The translations under genes were made by a program, and so were the position numbers. From Enorma burkinafasonensis (lineage in GTDB: Bacteria > Actinomycetota > Coriobacteriia > Coriobacteriales > Coriobacteriaceae), in NCBI RefSeq assembly GCF_902150035.1, contig NZ_LR597501.1, positions 186,001-250,000 on the forward strand: a stretch of 64,000 nucleotides of DNA, read 5' to 3'. A model generated the notes under the pieces. It was not told where the DNA came from. It did no database searches and worked only from the letters and a program-made list of their open reading frames with translations. The first letter of the stretch is position 1, and each line of letters starts with the position of its first letter. This document shows, piece after piece, positions 1-8,777 of this stretch.

Positions 1-1863
1 CAAGAGCGTCATGAACTCGTCGCCCGTGATGGTCTCCTTCTTGTAGAGGTAGCGGGCGAGCTCGTGCAGCTTGAACTTGTTCTCCTTCAGGATCTGCAGG
101 GCGCGGGCGTGCGCGGCCTCGATATAGGTCTTCACGACCTCGTCCACGCGCTCGGCCGTGCCCGGTGCGCAGGTGAGCGAGGACTCCTGGCTGAGATAGG
201 GGTTCTGCACCGTGCCGAGCGCCATCATGCCGAACTCCTCGGACATGCCGAAGCGCGTGATCATGTTGCGCGCGAGCTTGGTAGCCTGCTCGATGTCGTT
301 GGCGGCGCCGGTGGTCATCTCGCCGAAGATGAGCTCCTCGGCGGCGCGGCCGCCGCAGTACACCGCGAGCTTGTCGAGCACCTCCTGCTTGGTGGTGAGG
401 AACTTCTCGTCCTCCTCGACCTGCATGGTGTAGCCGAGGGCGCCCGAGGTGCGCGGCACGATCGTGATCTTGGTGACGGGCGCGCCCTCCTTCATGTTCG
501 CCGCGACGATGGCATGGCCGATCTCGTGGTAGGAGACGACCTGCTTCTCGTGGTCGGAGAGCACGGTGGACTTGCGCTGCTGGCCGGCGATGACGACCTC
601 GACCGATTCCTCGAAGTCCTCCTGCGTGGCGCGGCTGCGGCCCTGGCGCACGGCGCGCAGCGCGCCCTCGTTGATGATGTTCGAGAGGTCCGCGCCCGAG
701 GCGCCGGGCGTGGCGCGCGCGATGGCGGAGAGGTCGATCGGCGGCTGGGTCTTCACGTCCTTGGCATGCAGCTCGAGGATGGCCTTGCGGCCCGCGAGGT
801 CAGGCAGCTCGACGGGGATGCGCCGGTCGAAGCGGCCGGGGCGCAGGAGCGCCGGGTCGAGCGAGTCGGGGCGGTTCGTGGCGGCGAGCACCACGATGCC
901 CTTGTGGTTGTCGAAGCCGTCCATCTCGGTGAGGAGCTGGTTCAAGGTCTGCTCGCGCTCGTCGTTGGTGGAGAGGCCCGCGTCGCGGCGCTTGCCCACG
1001 GCGTCGATCTCGTCGATGAAGACGATGCAGGGGGCCTTCTCGTTCGCCTGCTTGAACAGGTCGCGCACCTTGGCGGCGCCGCGGCCGACGAACATCTCGA
1101 CGAACTCGGAGCCCGAGATGGAGAAGAACGGCACGCCCGCCTCGCCGGCGACGGCCTTGGCGAGCAGGGTCTTACCGGTGCCCGGAGGGCCCACGAGCAG
1201 GGCGCCGCGCGGCAGGCGCGCGCCGATGGCCTCGTAGCGCTTGGGGTTCTCGAGGAAGTCGACGACCTCCTTGAGCGACTCCTTGGCCTCCTCCTGGCCG
1301 GCGACGTCCTTGAAGGTGACGCCCACGTCCTTCGACGCGACGATGCGGGCGCCGCTCTTGCCGAGGCCGCCCCCGCCCATGCCGCCGAACCCGCTGCCGA
1401 AGTTCATCGACGGGCCGTCGTCGCCCGAGGCCTTCTTCATGCGGCGGTTGATCCACCAGCCGATGAGGAAGAAGATCGCGAACGGCAGCACGAGCGTGAT
1501 GAGGTAGTAGGTCCACAGGCTCGAGTCGTTGTTGGGGATCACGACGTCGATATCGGCCCCGGACTCCCTGATGAGCTGGATCAAGGTGTCCTCGGAGCCG
1601 GGCATGACGGTCGTGCGGTAGGCGACGTTGTCGGGGTCGCCCTCGCGCGTGTAGACGGCATCGTACTCGCCGGTGGTGTAGTCGATCTTGTCGACATCGC
1701 CCTTCTCGAGGTCATCGAGGAGCGTGGTGTAGCTCACCTCGGTGATCTGCGCCTGCTGGCCCATGTTGGGGAAGAGCACGGTGTTCAGCACCAGGTACAC
1801 CATGAAGGCGATGATGATGTAGAGGATCATGTTCCGTCTACGTTTATGGTCATCCATCTCCAT
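1..1863 (-). CDS. ftsH: FtsH, ATP-dependent zinc metalloprotease (C-terminus cut by window edge)
   Basis: Membrane-anchored AAA+ protease that extracts and degrades misfolded membrane proteins and short-lived regulators. The first 621 residues are present; the C-terminal end lies beyond base 1. Seen in order: TM helix at residues 12-31, an extracytoplasmic domain, a second TM at 118-138, a Gly-rich linker, the AAA+ module with Walker A GPPGTGKT (Lys231) and Walker B FIDEID, then the zinc site HEIGH at 446-450. The ATG at 1863 has GGAG nine bases upstream; an in-frame ATG at 1857 is the alternative. It is divergent from the MATE gene, with a 97-bp shared upstream region in which I see no convincing promoter. 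The identification is secure because all diagnostic motifs are intact. Confidence 0.97.
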   Translation of the reverse strand, partial: MEMDDHKRRRNMILYIIIAFMVYLVLNTVLFPNMGQQAQITEVSYTTLLDDLEKGDVDKIDYTTGEYDAVYTREGDPDNVAYRTTVMPGSEDTLIQLIRESGADIDVVIPNNDSSLWTYYLITLVLPFAIFFLIGWWINRRMKKASGDDGPSMNFGSGFGGMGGGGLGKSGARIVASKDVGVTFKDVAGQEEAKESLKEVVDFLENPKRYEAIGARLPRGALLVGPPGTGKTLLAKAVAGEAGVPFFSISGSEFVEMFVGRGAAKVRDLFKQANEKAPCIVFIDEIDAVGKRRDAGLSTNDEREQTLNQLLTEMDGFDNHKGIVVLAATNRPDSLDPALLRPGRFDRRIPVELPDLAGRKAILELHAKDVKTQPPIDLSAIARATPGASGADLSNIINEGALRAVRQGRSRATQEDFEESVEVVIAGQQRKSTVLSDHEKQVVSYHEIGHAIVAANMKEGAPVTKITIVPRTSGALGYTMQVEEDEKFLTTKQEVLDKLAVYCGGRAAEELIFGEMTTGAANDIEQATKLARNMITRFGMSEEFGMMALGTVQNPYLSQESSLTCAPGTAERVDEVVKTYIEAAHARALQILKENKFKLHELARYLYKKETITGDEFMTLL

Positions 1864-1960
1864 CGGGAACAACTCCATTCCGTACGTTCATAATGGTTAG
1901 AGGATACCCAGCGCACAAGGGGCTAATCAGACATCTTCGAGCACAGGGGAAGGAGCTCGC

Positions 1961-3394
1961 ATGGCGTTTGGAAGGCGCTCCGCCCGGCATGCGGGGGCGG
2001 CATCGCTCGACGTGACCCACGGCGTGATCTGGCGGCAGCTCCTGCTGCTGTGCGTGCCCATCTTCTTCAGCTCGTTCTTCCAGCAGGCCCACGCGCTCAT
2101 CAACACCTTCATCCTGGGGCAGTTCGGCGGCAAGCTCGCGCTCGGCGGCGTGCAGGCGACCGCATCGCTCTTCGAGCTCGCCGTGGGCTTCTCGGTGGGG
2201 CTCGGCGCGGGCTGCGCCGTCATATCGGGCCAGTTCTTCGGCAGCCACGACGACGAGCGGCTCGCGCGCTCCATACACACCGCCATGACGCTCGCGCTGG
2301 CGCTCGGCGCGGCCGTCTCCGTCGCGGGCGCGCTCTTCATCCCGCAGGTGCTTGCCCTCATGGGGACCCCTGCCGACCTCATGCCCGAGGCGGTCCCCTA
2401 CGCGCGCTGCTACGCCGTCGGCATGGTGTTCTCGCTCACGCTCAACATGGGCTCGGCGCTCCTGCGCTCCGTGGGCGACACGCGCACCCCCGCCCTCATC
2501 ATCGCGAGCGGCTGCGTGATCAACGCCGCGCTCGACGTCGTCTTCGTCGCCGTGCTGCACCTCGAGGCCATGGGCTGCGGCATCGCCACCGCGACGACCC
2601 TCTTCGTGAACGCCGCCCTCATCGTGCGCCGGCTCACGCGCGCCGAGGGCGCGTGGCGGCTCGACCTCAGGCGCCTGGGCTTCGACACCAGGATCTTGAG
2701 GAGCATGGTCGCCACGGGGCTTCCCCTCGCCATCCAGTCCTCGGTCTACTCCATCTCGAACATCATCCTGCAGTCGACGGTCAACACCTTCGGCTCGGAC
2801 GCCGTGACGGGCTGGGGCCTCTCGGGGCGCCTCGACGCCATGATCTGGATGGTCACCGAGGCGCTCGGGGTGTCCGTCACCACGTTCGCCGCGCAGAACT
2901 TCGGGGCGCGCGACTACGACCGCATGCGCCGGGGCTACCACACCTCGCTCTTCATCACGGTCGTGCTCGTGGGCAGCATCTCGGCGTTCCTCGTCGCGTT
3001 CGTGGAGCCGCTCGCTCGCCTGTTCATCGACGACGCGGCGGTGACCGGCTACACCACGACGATGATCCACTTCATCGCGCCGTTCTACGTGTTCTACTCC
3101 ATCGTCGACAACACCTCGGGCGCGATCCGCGGGTCGGGCGAGAGCCTGCGGCCGATGCTGCTCACCATCCTGGGCACCGTCGTCTTCCGCATCATCTGGC
3201 TGCTCTCCGTGGTGCCGCTGCACCACACGATCGAGACCATGCTCATGGTCTACCCGGTCACCTGGATTCTCTCGGCCTGCCTGTTCGTGGGCTACCACCA
3301 CTGGGGCCACTGGCTGCGCCACGCCGAGCGCAGGGCGGCGCGCCTCGAGGCCGCGACGCACGCGCGCGAGGGGCACCAGGAGGTCGAGCTCTAG
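1961..3394 (+). CDS. MATE-family multidrug/organic-cation efflux transporter
   Basis: Predicted twelve-helix inner-membrane antiporter of the MATE family, which exports drugs or metabolites using an Na+ or H+ gradient. The 477-residue length fits the family (about 450). The N-terminal part has the typical first helices with FFSSFFQQAHALINTFILG and a GVQATASLFELAVGFSVG stretch, and the two halves show the expected pseudo-repeat of hydrophobic segments. The C-terminal 30 residues are charged and cytosolic. The ATG at 1961 is preceded by GGGAAGGAG. It is a single gene between divergent ftsH and the convergent methyltransferase. The substrate cannot be read from the sequence. The downstream gap starts with three GGGGCC-like repeats but has no clear terminator. 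Confidence 0.9.
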   Translation: MAFGRRSARHAGAASLDVTHGVIWRQLLLLCVPIFFSSFFQQAHALINTFILGQFGGKLALGGVQATASLFELAVGFSVGLGAGCAVISGQFFGSHDDERLARSIHTAMTLALALGAAVSVAGALFIPQVLALMGTPADLMPEAVPYARCYAVGMVFSLTLNMGSALLRSVGDTRTPALIIASGCVINAALDVVFVAVLHLEAMGCGIATATTLFVNAALIVRRLTRAEGAWRLDLRRLGFDTRILRSMVATGLPLAIQSSVYSISNIILQSTVNTFGSDAVTGWGLSGRLDAMIWMVTEALGVSVTTFAAQNFGARDYDRMRRGYHTSLFITVVLVGSISAFLVAFVEPLARLFIDDAAVTGYTTTMIHFIAPFYVFYSIVDNTSGAIRGSGESLRPMLLTILGTVVFRIIWLLSVVPLHHTIETMLMVYPVTWILSACLFVGYHHWGHWLRHAERRAARLEAATHAREGHQEVEL

Positions 3395-3506
3395 CGCGGG
3401 GCGCCGGGGCCGGGGCCGGGGCCGCCGCCGGTCGCGCGGCCGAGCGCGGAAAGCCGGCGCGAACCGCGCGCGGCGGAGCCGTTCCCGCTGGGCGTGCGAA
3501 CCCTTT

Positions 3507-4403
3507 TTATGCGTAGCGCCCCGGACGGTAATGGTAGGCGTTCGAGGCATGGGGGCAGAGCTGCCAGAAGGCCACGGCCGAGGCGGCGGCGACGTTCAGC
3601 GAGTCGACGCCGTTCGCCATGGGGATCCTCACCGCGATGTCGGCGCCGGCTATCGTGCGCGGGGTAAGCCCCGCACCCTCGGTCCCCATGAAGAGGGCGA
3701 GGCGCTCGTGCGCCACGAGCTCAGGGTCGTCGAGCGACACCGAGTCGTCGGTGAGCGCGAGGGCGGCGCAGGTGAACCCCGCGTCATGGAGGGTCTCGAG
3801 CCCGTCTTGGGGCCAGCGGCGCGCCTCGCTGCCGATGCGCGTCCAGGGCACCTGGAAGACCGTGCCCATCGAGACGCGCACGGCGCGGCGGTAGAGCGGG
3901 TCGCAGCAGGTGGGGCTCACGAGCACGCCGTCGACGTTCAGGGCCGCCGCGGACCTGAAGATCGCCCCGACGTTCGTGTGGTCGACGATGCCCTCGAGCA
4001 CGCAGACGCGCACCGGGCGCCCGTCTTCGCGCGCCACGAGCCCCTCGAGGAACGACCCCGCGTCCGGCAGCCGCGGCCGGCGGCAGGCGGCGAGCGCCCC
4101 GCGCGTGACCGTAAAGCCGGTCAGCCGCTCCATGAGCTCCATCGGCGCCACGAACACCGGGACCGGCTCCGGCACGTCCAGGGTCTCGAGCAGGGGCGTG
4201 AGCGGCTCGAGCCACCGCTCGCCCAGAAGGAAGCTCACCGGCTCCATGCCGGCGTCCGCCGCCCGCTCGATGACCTTCAGGCTCTCGGCGATGAAGATCC
4301 CCTTCTCCGGCTCGAGGACGCTCCTGAGCTCGCGCTCGGTGAGCCGCGTGTACGCGTCCAGGCGCTCGTCGCCCAGGCTGTCGATGCGGATGACCTCGTA
4401 CAT
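3507..4403 (-). CDS. SpoU/TrmH-family RNA 2'-O-ribose methyltransferase
   Basis: SPOUT-class methyltransferase that transfers a methyl group from SAM to a ribose 2'-OH in rRNA or tRNA. The 298 residues comprise an N-terminal substrate-binding domain (to about 130) and a C-terminal trefoil knot. All three SpoU motifs are visible: NVGAIFRSA (motif 1), FMGTEGAGL (motif 2) and IPMANGVDSLNVAAA (motif 3). A longer reading from 4496 exists but overlaps dihydrofolate reductase; the ATG at 4403 lies one base past the reductase stop, so translation is probably coupled. The exact nucleotide modified is unknown; an rlmB- or tsnR-like role is possible. It is third in a thyA-dfr-spoU run. Confidence 0.9.
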   Translation of the reverse strand: MYEVIRIDSLGDERLDAYTRLTERELRSVLEPEKGIFIAESLKVIERAADAGMEPVSFLLGERWLEPLTPLLETLDVPEPVPVFVAPMELMERLTGFTVTRGALAACRRPRLPDAGSFLEGLVAREDGRPVRVCVLEGIVDHTNVGAIFRSAAALNVDGVLVSPTCCDPLYRRAVRVSMGTVFQVPWTRIGSEARRWPQDGLETLHDAGFTCAALALTDDSVSLDDPELVAHERLALFMGTEGAGLTPRTIAGADIAVRIPMANGVDSLNVAAASAVAFWQLCPHASNAYHYRPGRYA

Positions 4404-4404
4404 G

Positions 4405-5004
4405 CTAGGACACCGCATCCGAAACGACGCCCGCGGCCCCCGAGATGGGGTCGGCCGCCGCATCGAGCGGGACGCTCGCGTCGCCGCGGCGCGCATCGCC
4501 CGTGCGCTCGTAGGTCACGAACTCGTACGCCACGCCCGCATCGCCCTCGCCCTCGGCGACCACGTGGCCGCCGTCGCGCGCGGCGATATGCCAGGCAGGG
4601 TCGTCGTCGAGGTTCGGGAAGAAGGTGTCCGCGGGGCGCTCGCAGCGGTTTCTCGTCACGACGGCTTCCGAGCAGAAGGGCAGCAGCTGCCGGTAGACCT
4701 CCGCGCCGCCGATGACCCAGGCCTCGTCCTCCCCCGCGACGGCGGCGAGCGCCTCGTCCACGGAGCGGACGGCCTCGACGCCGGCGCGCGCGAACGACGC
4801 GTCGCGCGTGAGCACGACGTTGCGGCGGTCCTTGAGCGGGCGGCCGCCGGGAAAGCTCTCGAGGGTCTTGCGGCCCATGATGACCGCATGGCCCTTGGTG
4901 CACGCCACGAAATGGCGCATGTCGGCGCGGTTCTCGACGACCATGCCGCCGTCGAGACCGATCCCCCAGTCGTCGCATACCGCGACGATGGCCTTGAGGT
5001 CCAT
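4405..5004 (-). CDS. folA: Dihydrofolate reductase
   Basis: Reduces dihydrofolate to tetrahydrofolate with NADPH, regenerating the cofactor oxidised by thymidylate synthase just upstream. The 199 residues show the DHFR pattern: an N-terminal strand AVCDDWGIG, the NADPH-binding segment VIMGRKTLESFPGGRPL, and IGGAEVYRQLLP. The family is usually about 160 residues; the last 30 or so here form an unrecognised Ala/Gly/Asp-rich extension. The ATG at 5004 has AGAGGGG upstream; the longer frame to 5070 lacks a ribosome site and covers an inverted repeat. It abuts the SpoU gene (1 bp). It is 228 bp from thyA, so either long readthrough or its own promoter is possible. Confidence 0.93.
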   Translation of the reverse strand: MDLKAIVAVCDDWGIGLDGGMVVENRADMRHFVACTKGHAVIMGRKTLESFPGGRPLKDRRNVVLTRDASFARAGVEAVRSVDEALAAVAGEDEAWVIGGAEVYRQLLPFCSEAVVTRNRCERPADTFFPNLDDDPAWHIAARDGGHVVAEGEGDAGVAYEFVTYERTGDARRGDASVPLDAAADPISGAAGVVSDAVS

Positions 5005-5035
5005 CGATACCCCTCTCACTCCTGCTTGCGCGCGC

Positions 5036-5172
5036 TCGTTGCGGTATTCGGTGCGAACGTTCGCGCGCATCTACGATAGCGCATTGCCGCGCGTTTGCGA
5101 CCTGCGGTTTTACTCGAGCGGGAACCGGGTCTTTCAGCTGACGCCGAAATCTCGCACCGAATTCCGCAACGA
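5036..5172. repeat. Intergenic inverted repeat between thyA and dihydrofolate reductase
   Basis: Arms 5036-5056 and 5152-5172 are 21 bp long and match as reverse complements except at one position. The 95-bp interior also contains the perfect palindrome GCGAACGTTCGC at 5053-5064. The element fills most of the thyA-dfr gap and would fold as a long stem in the mRNA. No transposase gene and no clear target duplication is seen. It could be a dispersed palindromic element or an mRNA-processing site. Confidence 0.75.
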
Positions 5173-5232
5173 ACGTCGCGCTCGCCCGGGAACCCCGCGA
5201 ACCAGGCCCCCGCCAGCGACCCCGCCCGCGGC

Positions 5233-6081
5233 CTACACGGCGATCGGGATCCCCTTCACCTGGGGCCCGTGCTGGTAGTCCTCGACGATGAGGTCGTCGG
5301 TCGTGAAGTCGTAGAAGTCCGTGACCGCGGGGTTGAGCGAGACCTTGGGTGCCGGGAACTGCGGGCGGGCGATGAGCTCGCGCACGATGTCCACATGCCG
5401 GTCGTAGATGTGCGCGTCCACGATCACGTGCAGAAGCTCGCCGGCGACCATCCCCGTGCTCTGGGCGACCATCATGAGCAGGATCGCGTACTGGCACACG
5501 TTCCAGTTGTTCGCCGCGAGGATGTCCTGGCTGCGCTGCATGAGCACCATGTTGAGGGTGGGCCGCTCGTCGCCCTCCGCGTGCGTGACGTTGTAGGTCA
5601 CGCTGTAGGCGCACGGATAGAGGTGCATCTCGTGGAGGTCGGCGAAGGTGTACATGTTCGTCATGATGCGGCGCGAGTACGGCGTATGCGTGAGGTCAAA
5701 GAGCACGCGGTCCATCTGGTCGAAGTCGCCCTCCGGGTAGTGCGACTTCTGCGCGATCTGGTAGCCGTAGGCCTTACCGATAGAACCGGTCTCGTCGGCC
5801 CACTCGTCCCAGATGTGGCTGTTGAGGTCGTGGATGTTGTTCGACTTCCGCTGGTATATCCACAGGATCTCGTCCATCGCGCTCTTGAGCGCCGTGCGGC
5901 GCAGCGTGAGCGCGGGGAACTCCTCGCGCAGGTCGTAGCGGGCGGTCACGCCGAAGTTCTTGATGGTGTAGGCGGGCGTGCCGTCCTCCCAGCGCGGCCG
6001 CACCTTCTCGCCCTCGGTCGTGGTGCCGTGGTCGAGGATGTCCGTGCACATCTTCACGAAGAGCTGGTCTGCCTTGCTCAT
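5233..6081 (-). CDS. thyA: Thymidylate synthase (ThyA type)
   Basis: Methylates dUMP to dTMP using 5,10-methylene-tetrahydrofolate, releasing dihydrofolate that the next gene's product reduces. The 282 residues fit ThyA. The catalytic cysteine is Cys157 in LYPCAYS, followed by the conserved QRSQDILAANNWN-type block, and the DAHIYDRHVD segment binds dUMP. The residue after the catalytic Cys is Ala, not the His of the E. coli enzyme; to my knowledge this is a known subtype in Gram-positives. The ATG at 6081 follows GGGAGCGC; upstream in-frame Met codons at 6120 and 6198 lack good ribosome sites. Its partner dihydrofolate reductase follows after an inverted repeat. Confidence 0.95.
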   Translation of the reverse strand: MSKADQLFVKMCTDILDHGTTTEGEKVRPRWEDGTPAYTIKNFGVTARYDLREEFPALTLRRTALKSAMDEILWIYQRKSNNIHDLNSHIWDEWADETGSIGKAYGYQIAQKSHYPEGDFDQMDRVLFDLTHTPYSRRIMTNMYTFADLHEMHLYPCAYSVTYNVTHAEGDERPTLNMVLMQRSQDILAANNWNVCQYAILLMMVAQSTGMVAGELLHVIVDAHIYDRHVDIVRELIARPQFPAPKVSLNPAVTDFYDFTTDDLIVEDYQHGPQVKGIPIAV

Positions 6082-6198
6082 GCGCGCTCCCGTCTCGCAG
6101 TCCGAATCGAACGCATCCATTGTAGGCGAGCGGGCGCCGGCGCGCCCCGCGGCGCCGGCACGGCCATAGAGAACACGAAACGGCGGCAGAGCGGGCAC

Positions 6199-6894
6199 CT
6201 AGGCGCGGGCGAGCTCCTCCTCGTCGTCCGGCACCGCGTCAGAGCCCTTGCCGAGGCCGACCACGAAATCGATGAGCGGCGACGAGATGAACACCGTCAC
6301 GAGCGAGAACGCGATCTTGGTGATGGGGATGTAGGAGAGCGAGAGCACAAGCACGGTGAGGTCCGTGAACAGGTAGCAGCGCGCGAGCTTGAGCCCGGTG
6401 AGCTTGTTGATCGAGAGGGCGAGCGCGTCGTCGCCGCCCGCCGACGCGTTGCAGCGCACCACGAGGCCCGCGCCCACGCCGACGAACATGCCGCCCAGGA
6501 TGGCCGCGACGAGCGGATGGGCCGAGAGGTCGGGCAGCAGGTGCGGCAGGCTCTCCCAGAGGGCGTAGAACAGCGCGAGGAGCACGCTCGAGACGGCGGA
6601 CCAGCCGAGGAAGCCGGCGCCGAGCACGAAGAGCCCCACGAGGTAGCAGACGGCGTCGAGCACGGGCGAGGCGATAGAGGCGTCAATGCCGAACCAGTGG
6701 TTGAGCAGCAGGATGCCGCCGAGGACGCCGCCCTCGGTGATGCCCACGACCTGGTGGATGTTGTGCATGCCGAACGTGAGGATCGCGCAGCCGAGCGCGA
6801 TGGTCAAAGAGCGCCTCGCGAGCGCGCGCGGCGACGCCTGCTCGAGGGTGTCCTTGGCCTTCCGTTGCATCTTCATCGCTAGCTCGGCGAGCAT
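6199..6894 (-). CDS. YitT-family (DUF161-like) integral membrane protein, short form
   Basis: A 231-residue, highly hydrophobic protein with five or six predicted membrane helices and the YitT-family signature stretches GITEGGVLGGILLLNHWFGI and GVGAGLVVRCNASAGGDD. YitT proteins usually run to about 280-300 residues with a cytosolic DUF2179 domain at the C-terminus; that domain is absent here and the protein ends in a short acidic tail (DDEEELARA). The function of the family is not established. The ATG at 6894 has GGAG eight bases upstream; a GTG at 6903 is weaker. It is divergent from the MerR regulator, and a MerR-type promoter/operator reads toward it, so it is the likely target gene. Confidence 0.85.
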   Translation of the reverse strand: MLAELAMKMQRKAKDTLEQASPRALARRSLTIALGCAILTFGMHNIHQVVGITEGGVLGGILLLNHWFGIDASIASPVLDAVCYLVGLFVLGAGFLGWSAVSSVLLALFYALWESLPHLLPDLSAHPLVAAILGGMFVGVGAGLVVRCNASAGGDDALALSINKLTGLKLARCYLFTDLTVLVLSLSYIPITKIAFSLVTVFISSPLIDFVVGLGKGSDAVPDDEEELARA

Positions 6895-6939
6895 CGTTCC
6901 CACTCCATCTTGCGCCGTATCGTTTCCATTCGCTTCCCT

Positions 6940-6970
6940 AGGGTAAACTCTGGTACGGTACCAGGGTCAA
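6940..6970 (-). promoter_or_regulatory. MerR-type promoter with operator in the -35/-10 spacer, reading into the YitT-like gene
   Basis: A perfect 7-bp inverted repeat, CTGGTAC-G-GTACCAG, lies at 6950-6964. On the minus strand it sits between TTGACC (6970-6965) and TACCCT (6945-6940), a 19-bp spacer. Overlong spacers with a central dyad are the hallmark of MerR-regulated promoters. The adjacent MerR gene is divergent. The -10 match is weak, so the exact hexamer is inference. Confidence 0.65.
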
Positions 6971-6990
6971 GCGACGGGCATGGAGAAAGC

Positions 6991-7809
6991 ATGGAGCGCA
7001 CGCGCATCAAGGACAGCTACACCATCAGCGAGGTCTCGCGGCTTTTCGGGATCGGCATCGACTCGCTGCGCTACTACGAGCGGCTCGGCATCATCGCGCC
7101 GGCGCGGGCCGCCAACGGCTACCGGATCTACAGCCTCTCCGACATGTACAAGCTCGCGAGCATCAAGGAGCTCAGGAGCCTGGGGCTCGGCATGGAGGCC
7201 ATCGGCTACTACCTCGACCACCAGGAACTCGCGAGCACGGAGCAACTCCTCGCCGACGAGATCGACCTCATCGAGAAGCAGATATCGAGCCTCCGCGAGC
7301 GGGCGGCGGCGCTCACCGAGCGGCGCGCCCGGCTCGATGCCGCCCAGGCCGCTGCGACCGGCGAGGTCATCGCGTGCGAGCTGCCCGCACGGCGGTGCGT
7401 GCGGCTCTCGGGAAGGCTCGAGCGCGACGAGGAGATGGACCTCTTCATATCGCGCCTGCACCGCCGCTACGACACGCAGCTGCCGCTTCTGGGCACGATG
7501 ACCGTCGGCGCGTTCTTCGACCGCGAGGCGCTCGCCGCCGGCCGCGCCGACGTCTTCGAGTCGGTGTTCTTCGTCGTGGACGATGAAAGCGTGCCCTGCG
7601 ATTTCGAGCTACCGGCGGGCGGGTACCTCACCTACCGCTACCGCGGCCCCTACAGCCAGGACGCCAGCGCCCTCTCCGCGCTCGCGCGGGCACGGGGACG
7701 CGAGGGCCTCTGCGAGGACGCGGCCCCCTTCGAGATCTACGAGATCGACAACCGCGACACCGCGCGCGAGGAGGAGTTCGTCACGCGCGTCGAGGTGCCC
7801 CTGGCATAG
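6991..7809 (+). CDS. MerR-family transcriptional regulator with GyrI-like effector domain
   Basis: One-component regulator of the BmrR/TipA type: an N-terminal winged helix-turn-helix binds the spacer of a target promoter and a C-terminal domain binds a small, often hydrophobic or cationic ligand. In the 272 residues I see the MerR HTH (SYTISEVSRLFGIGIDSLRY), a wing with ANGYRIYS, a dimerisation coiled coil around residues 85-125 and a GyrI/AraC-effector-like C-terminal half. The ATG at 6991 has GGAG five bases upstream; earlier in-frame starts would cover the operator. The dyad at 6950-6964 lies between this gene and the divergent YitT-like gene, which it probably controls. The ligand is unknown. 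Confidence 0.9.
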   Translation: MERTRIKDSYTISEVSRLFGIGIDSLRYYERLGIIAPARAANGYRIYSLSDMYKLASIKELRSLGLGMEAIGYYLDHQELASTEQLLADEIDLIEKQISSLRERAAALTERRARLDAAQAAATGEVIACELPARRCVRLSGRLERDEEMDLFISRLHRRYDTQLPLLGTMTVGAFFDREALAAGRADVFESVFFVVDDESVPCDFELPAGGYLTYRYRGPYSQDASALSALARARGREGLCEDAAPFEIYEIDNRDTAREEEFVTRVEVPLA

Positions 7810-7829
7810 GCGCCGGACATGGCGTGAGC

Positions 7830-8756
7830 CTAGAGGGTGAGCAGGAGCGCGAGCAGCGGAAACGTAGCGAACGAGCAGACGGTCGTGACCACGATGCCGC
7901 GCGCGGGAAGGTTCGCGTCGATTCCGTACGCCGAGGCGACCGCCGGCGCGATCGAGCCGACGGGCATCGCGAGCAGCACGGTGAGCACGCCGGTGAGCAC
8001 GCCGTCCACGCCCGCGAGGCGCAGCAGCGCGAAGAGCGCGAGGGGCAGGAAGATGAAGCGCAGGGCCTCGAAGAGGTAGAGCCGGCGCTCGTGCAGCACG
8101 TCGCCGAGATCCGACTCGGCGATGGCCACGCCCACGAGCATCATACCCAACGGCGACGTGGCGCTGCCGGCGAGCCCGCAGGCCTCGGCAGCGAACGCGG
8201 GCAGGTGGACATCGAGCAGGAAGAGCGCCATGGCGACCGCGCTCGCCGCGAGGGGCGCGCTCAGGATGCGGCTGTAATCGACGGCGCCGCCCTCGGCGCC
8301 CGCGGTGACGAGCATGACGCCCAGGCTGTAGAAGAGCAGGTTGAACACCGCGAAGACGATGCTCCCCAGAAAGACGGCGTCGCTGCCGTAGAGTGCCTCG
8401 ATGACCGGAAAGCCCGCGAAGACGATGTTGGTGAAGGTCCCCATGAACAGGTAGAGCGGGCGTTCCCGTGCAGGCAGGCGCATCACCTGGATGATGAGCC
8501 AGCTCGCGGCGAGCATGATGAAGAAGAACGCGAGCCCCAGGACAAGGCCTCTCGCCACCTGCGCCCCGCCGAGCGAGCGGTCGGCCTGCGCGGCGGCGTC
8601 GAGGATGGTGCAGGGCAGGGTGATGTTGAAGACGAGGCCCGAGACGCCGTCGCGCACGGGCCCGGACAGGTAGCCCAGGCGAGCCGCCACGTAGCCGAGC
8701 AGCGACACGATGACGAGCGCGACCATGCTGTCGAGCGCGCCTGCGATCCCCAACAT
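7830..8756 (-). CDS. AEC-family transporter (auxin-efflux-carrier-like permease)
   Basis: A 308-residue membrane protein with about ten predicted helices in two repeats of five, matching the AEC family. Bacterial members move dicarboxylates such as malate or malonate, but the substrate cannot be read here. Typical features are the N-terminal LLGYVAARLGYLSGPVRDGVSGLVFNITLPCTIL region (a conserved N-x-x-LP in the broken helix) and GTFTNIVFAGFPVIEALYG in the middle. The ATG at 8756 has GGGGGGAG upstream. It starts 21 bp after the ffh stop in the same direction, so it may be co-transcribed with ffh although the functions look unrelated. The gene converges with merR across a 20-bp gap. Confidence 0.88.
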   Translation of the reverse strand: MLGIAGALDSMVALVIVSLLGYVAARLGYLSGPVRDGVSGLVFNITLPCTILDAAAQADRSLGGAQVARGLVLGLAFFFIMLAASWLIIQVMRLPARERPLYLFMGTFTNIVFAGFPVIEALYGSDAVFLGSIVFAVFNLLFYSLGVMLVTAGAEGGAVDYSRILSAPLAASAVAMALFLLDVHLPAFAAEACGLAGSATSPLGMMLVGVAIAESDLGDVLHERRLYLFEALRFIFLPLALFALLRLAGVDGVLTGVLTVLLAMPVGSIAPAVASAYGIDANLPARGIVVTTVCSFATFPLLALLLTL

Positions 8757-8777
8757 GTCTCCCCCCGAACGGAGCGC

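Noticed and set aside
64-1893. Long plus-strand frame opposite ftsH
   Set aside because: Shadow frame of a GC-rich coding region; the minus strand encodes an intact FtsH with all motifs.
3395-3506. Terminator in the MATE/SpoU gap from GGGGCC repeats
   Set aside because: The repeats do not form a clean stem with a T run in either direction; only a three-base-pair stem precedes the TTTTT near 3503.
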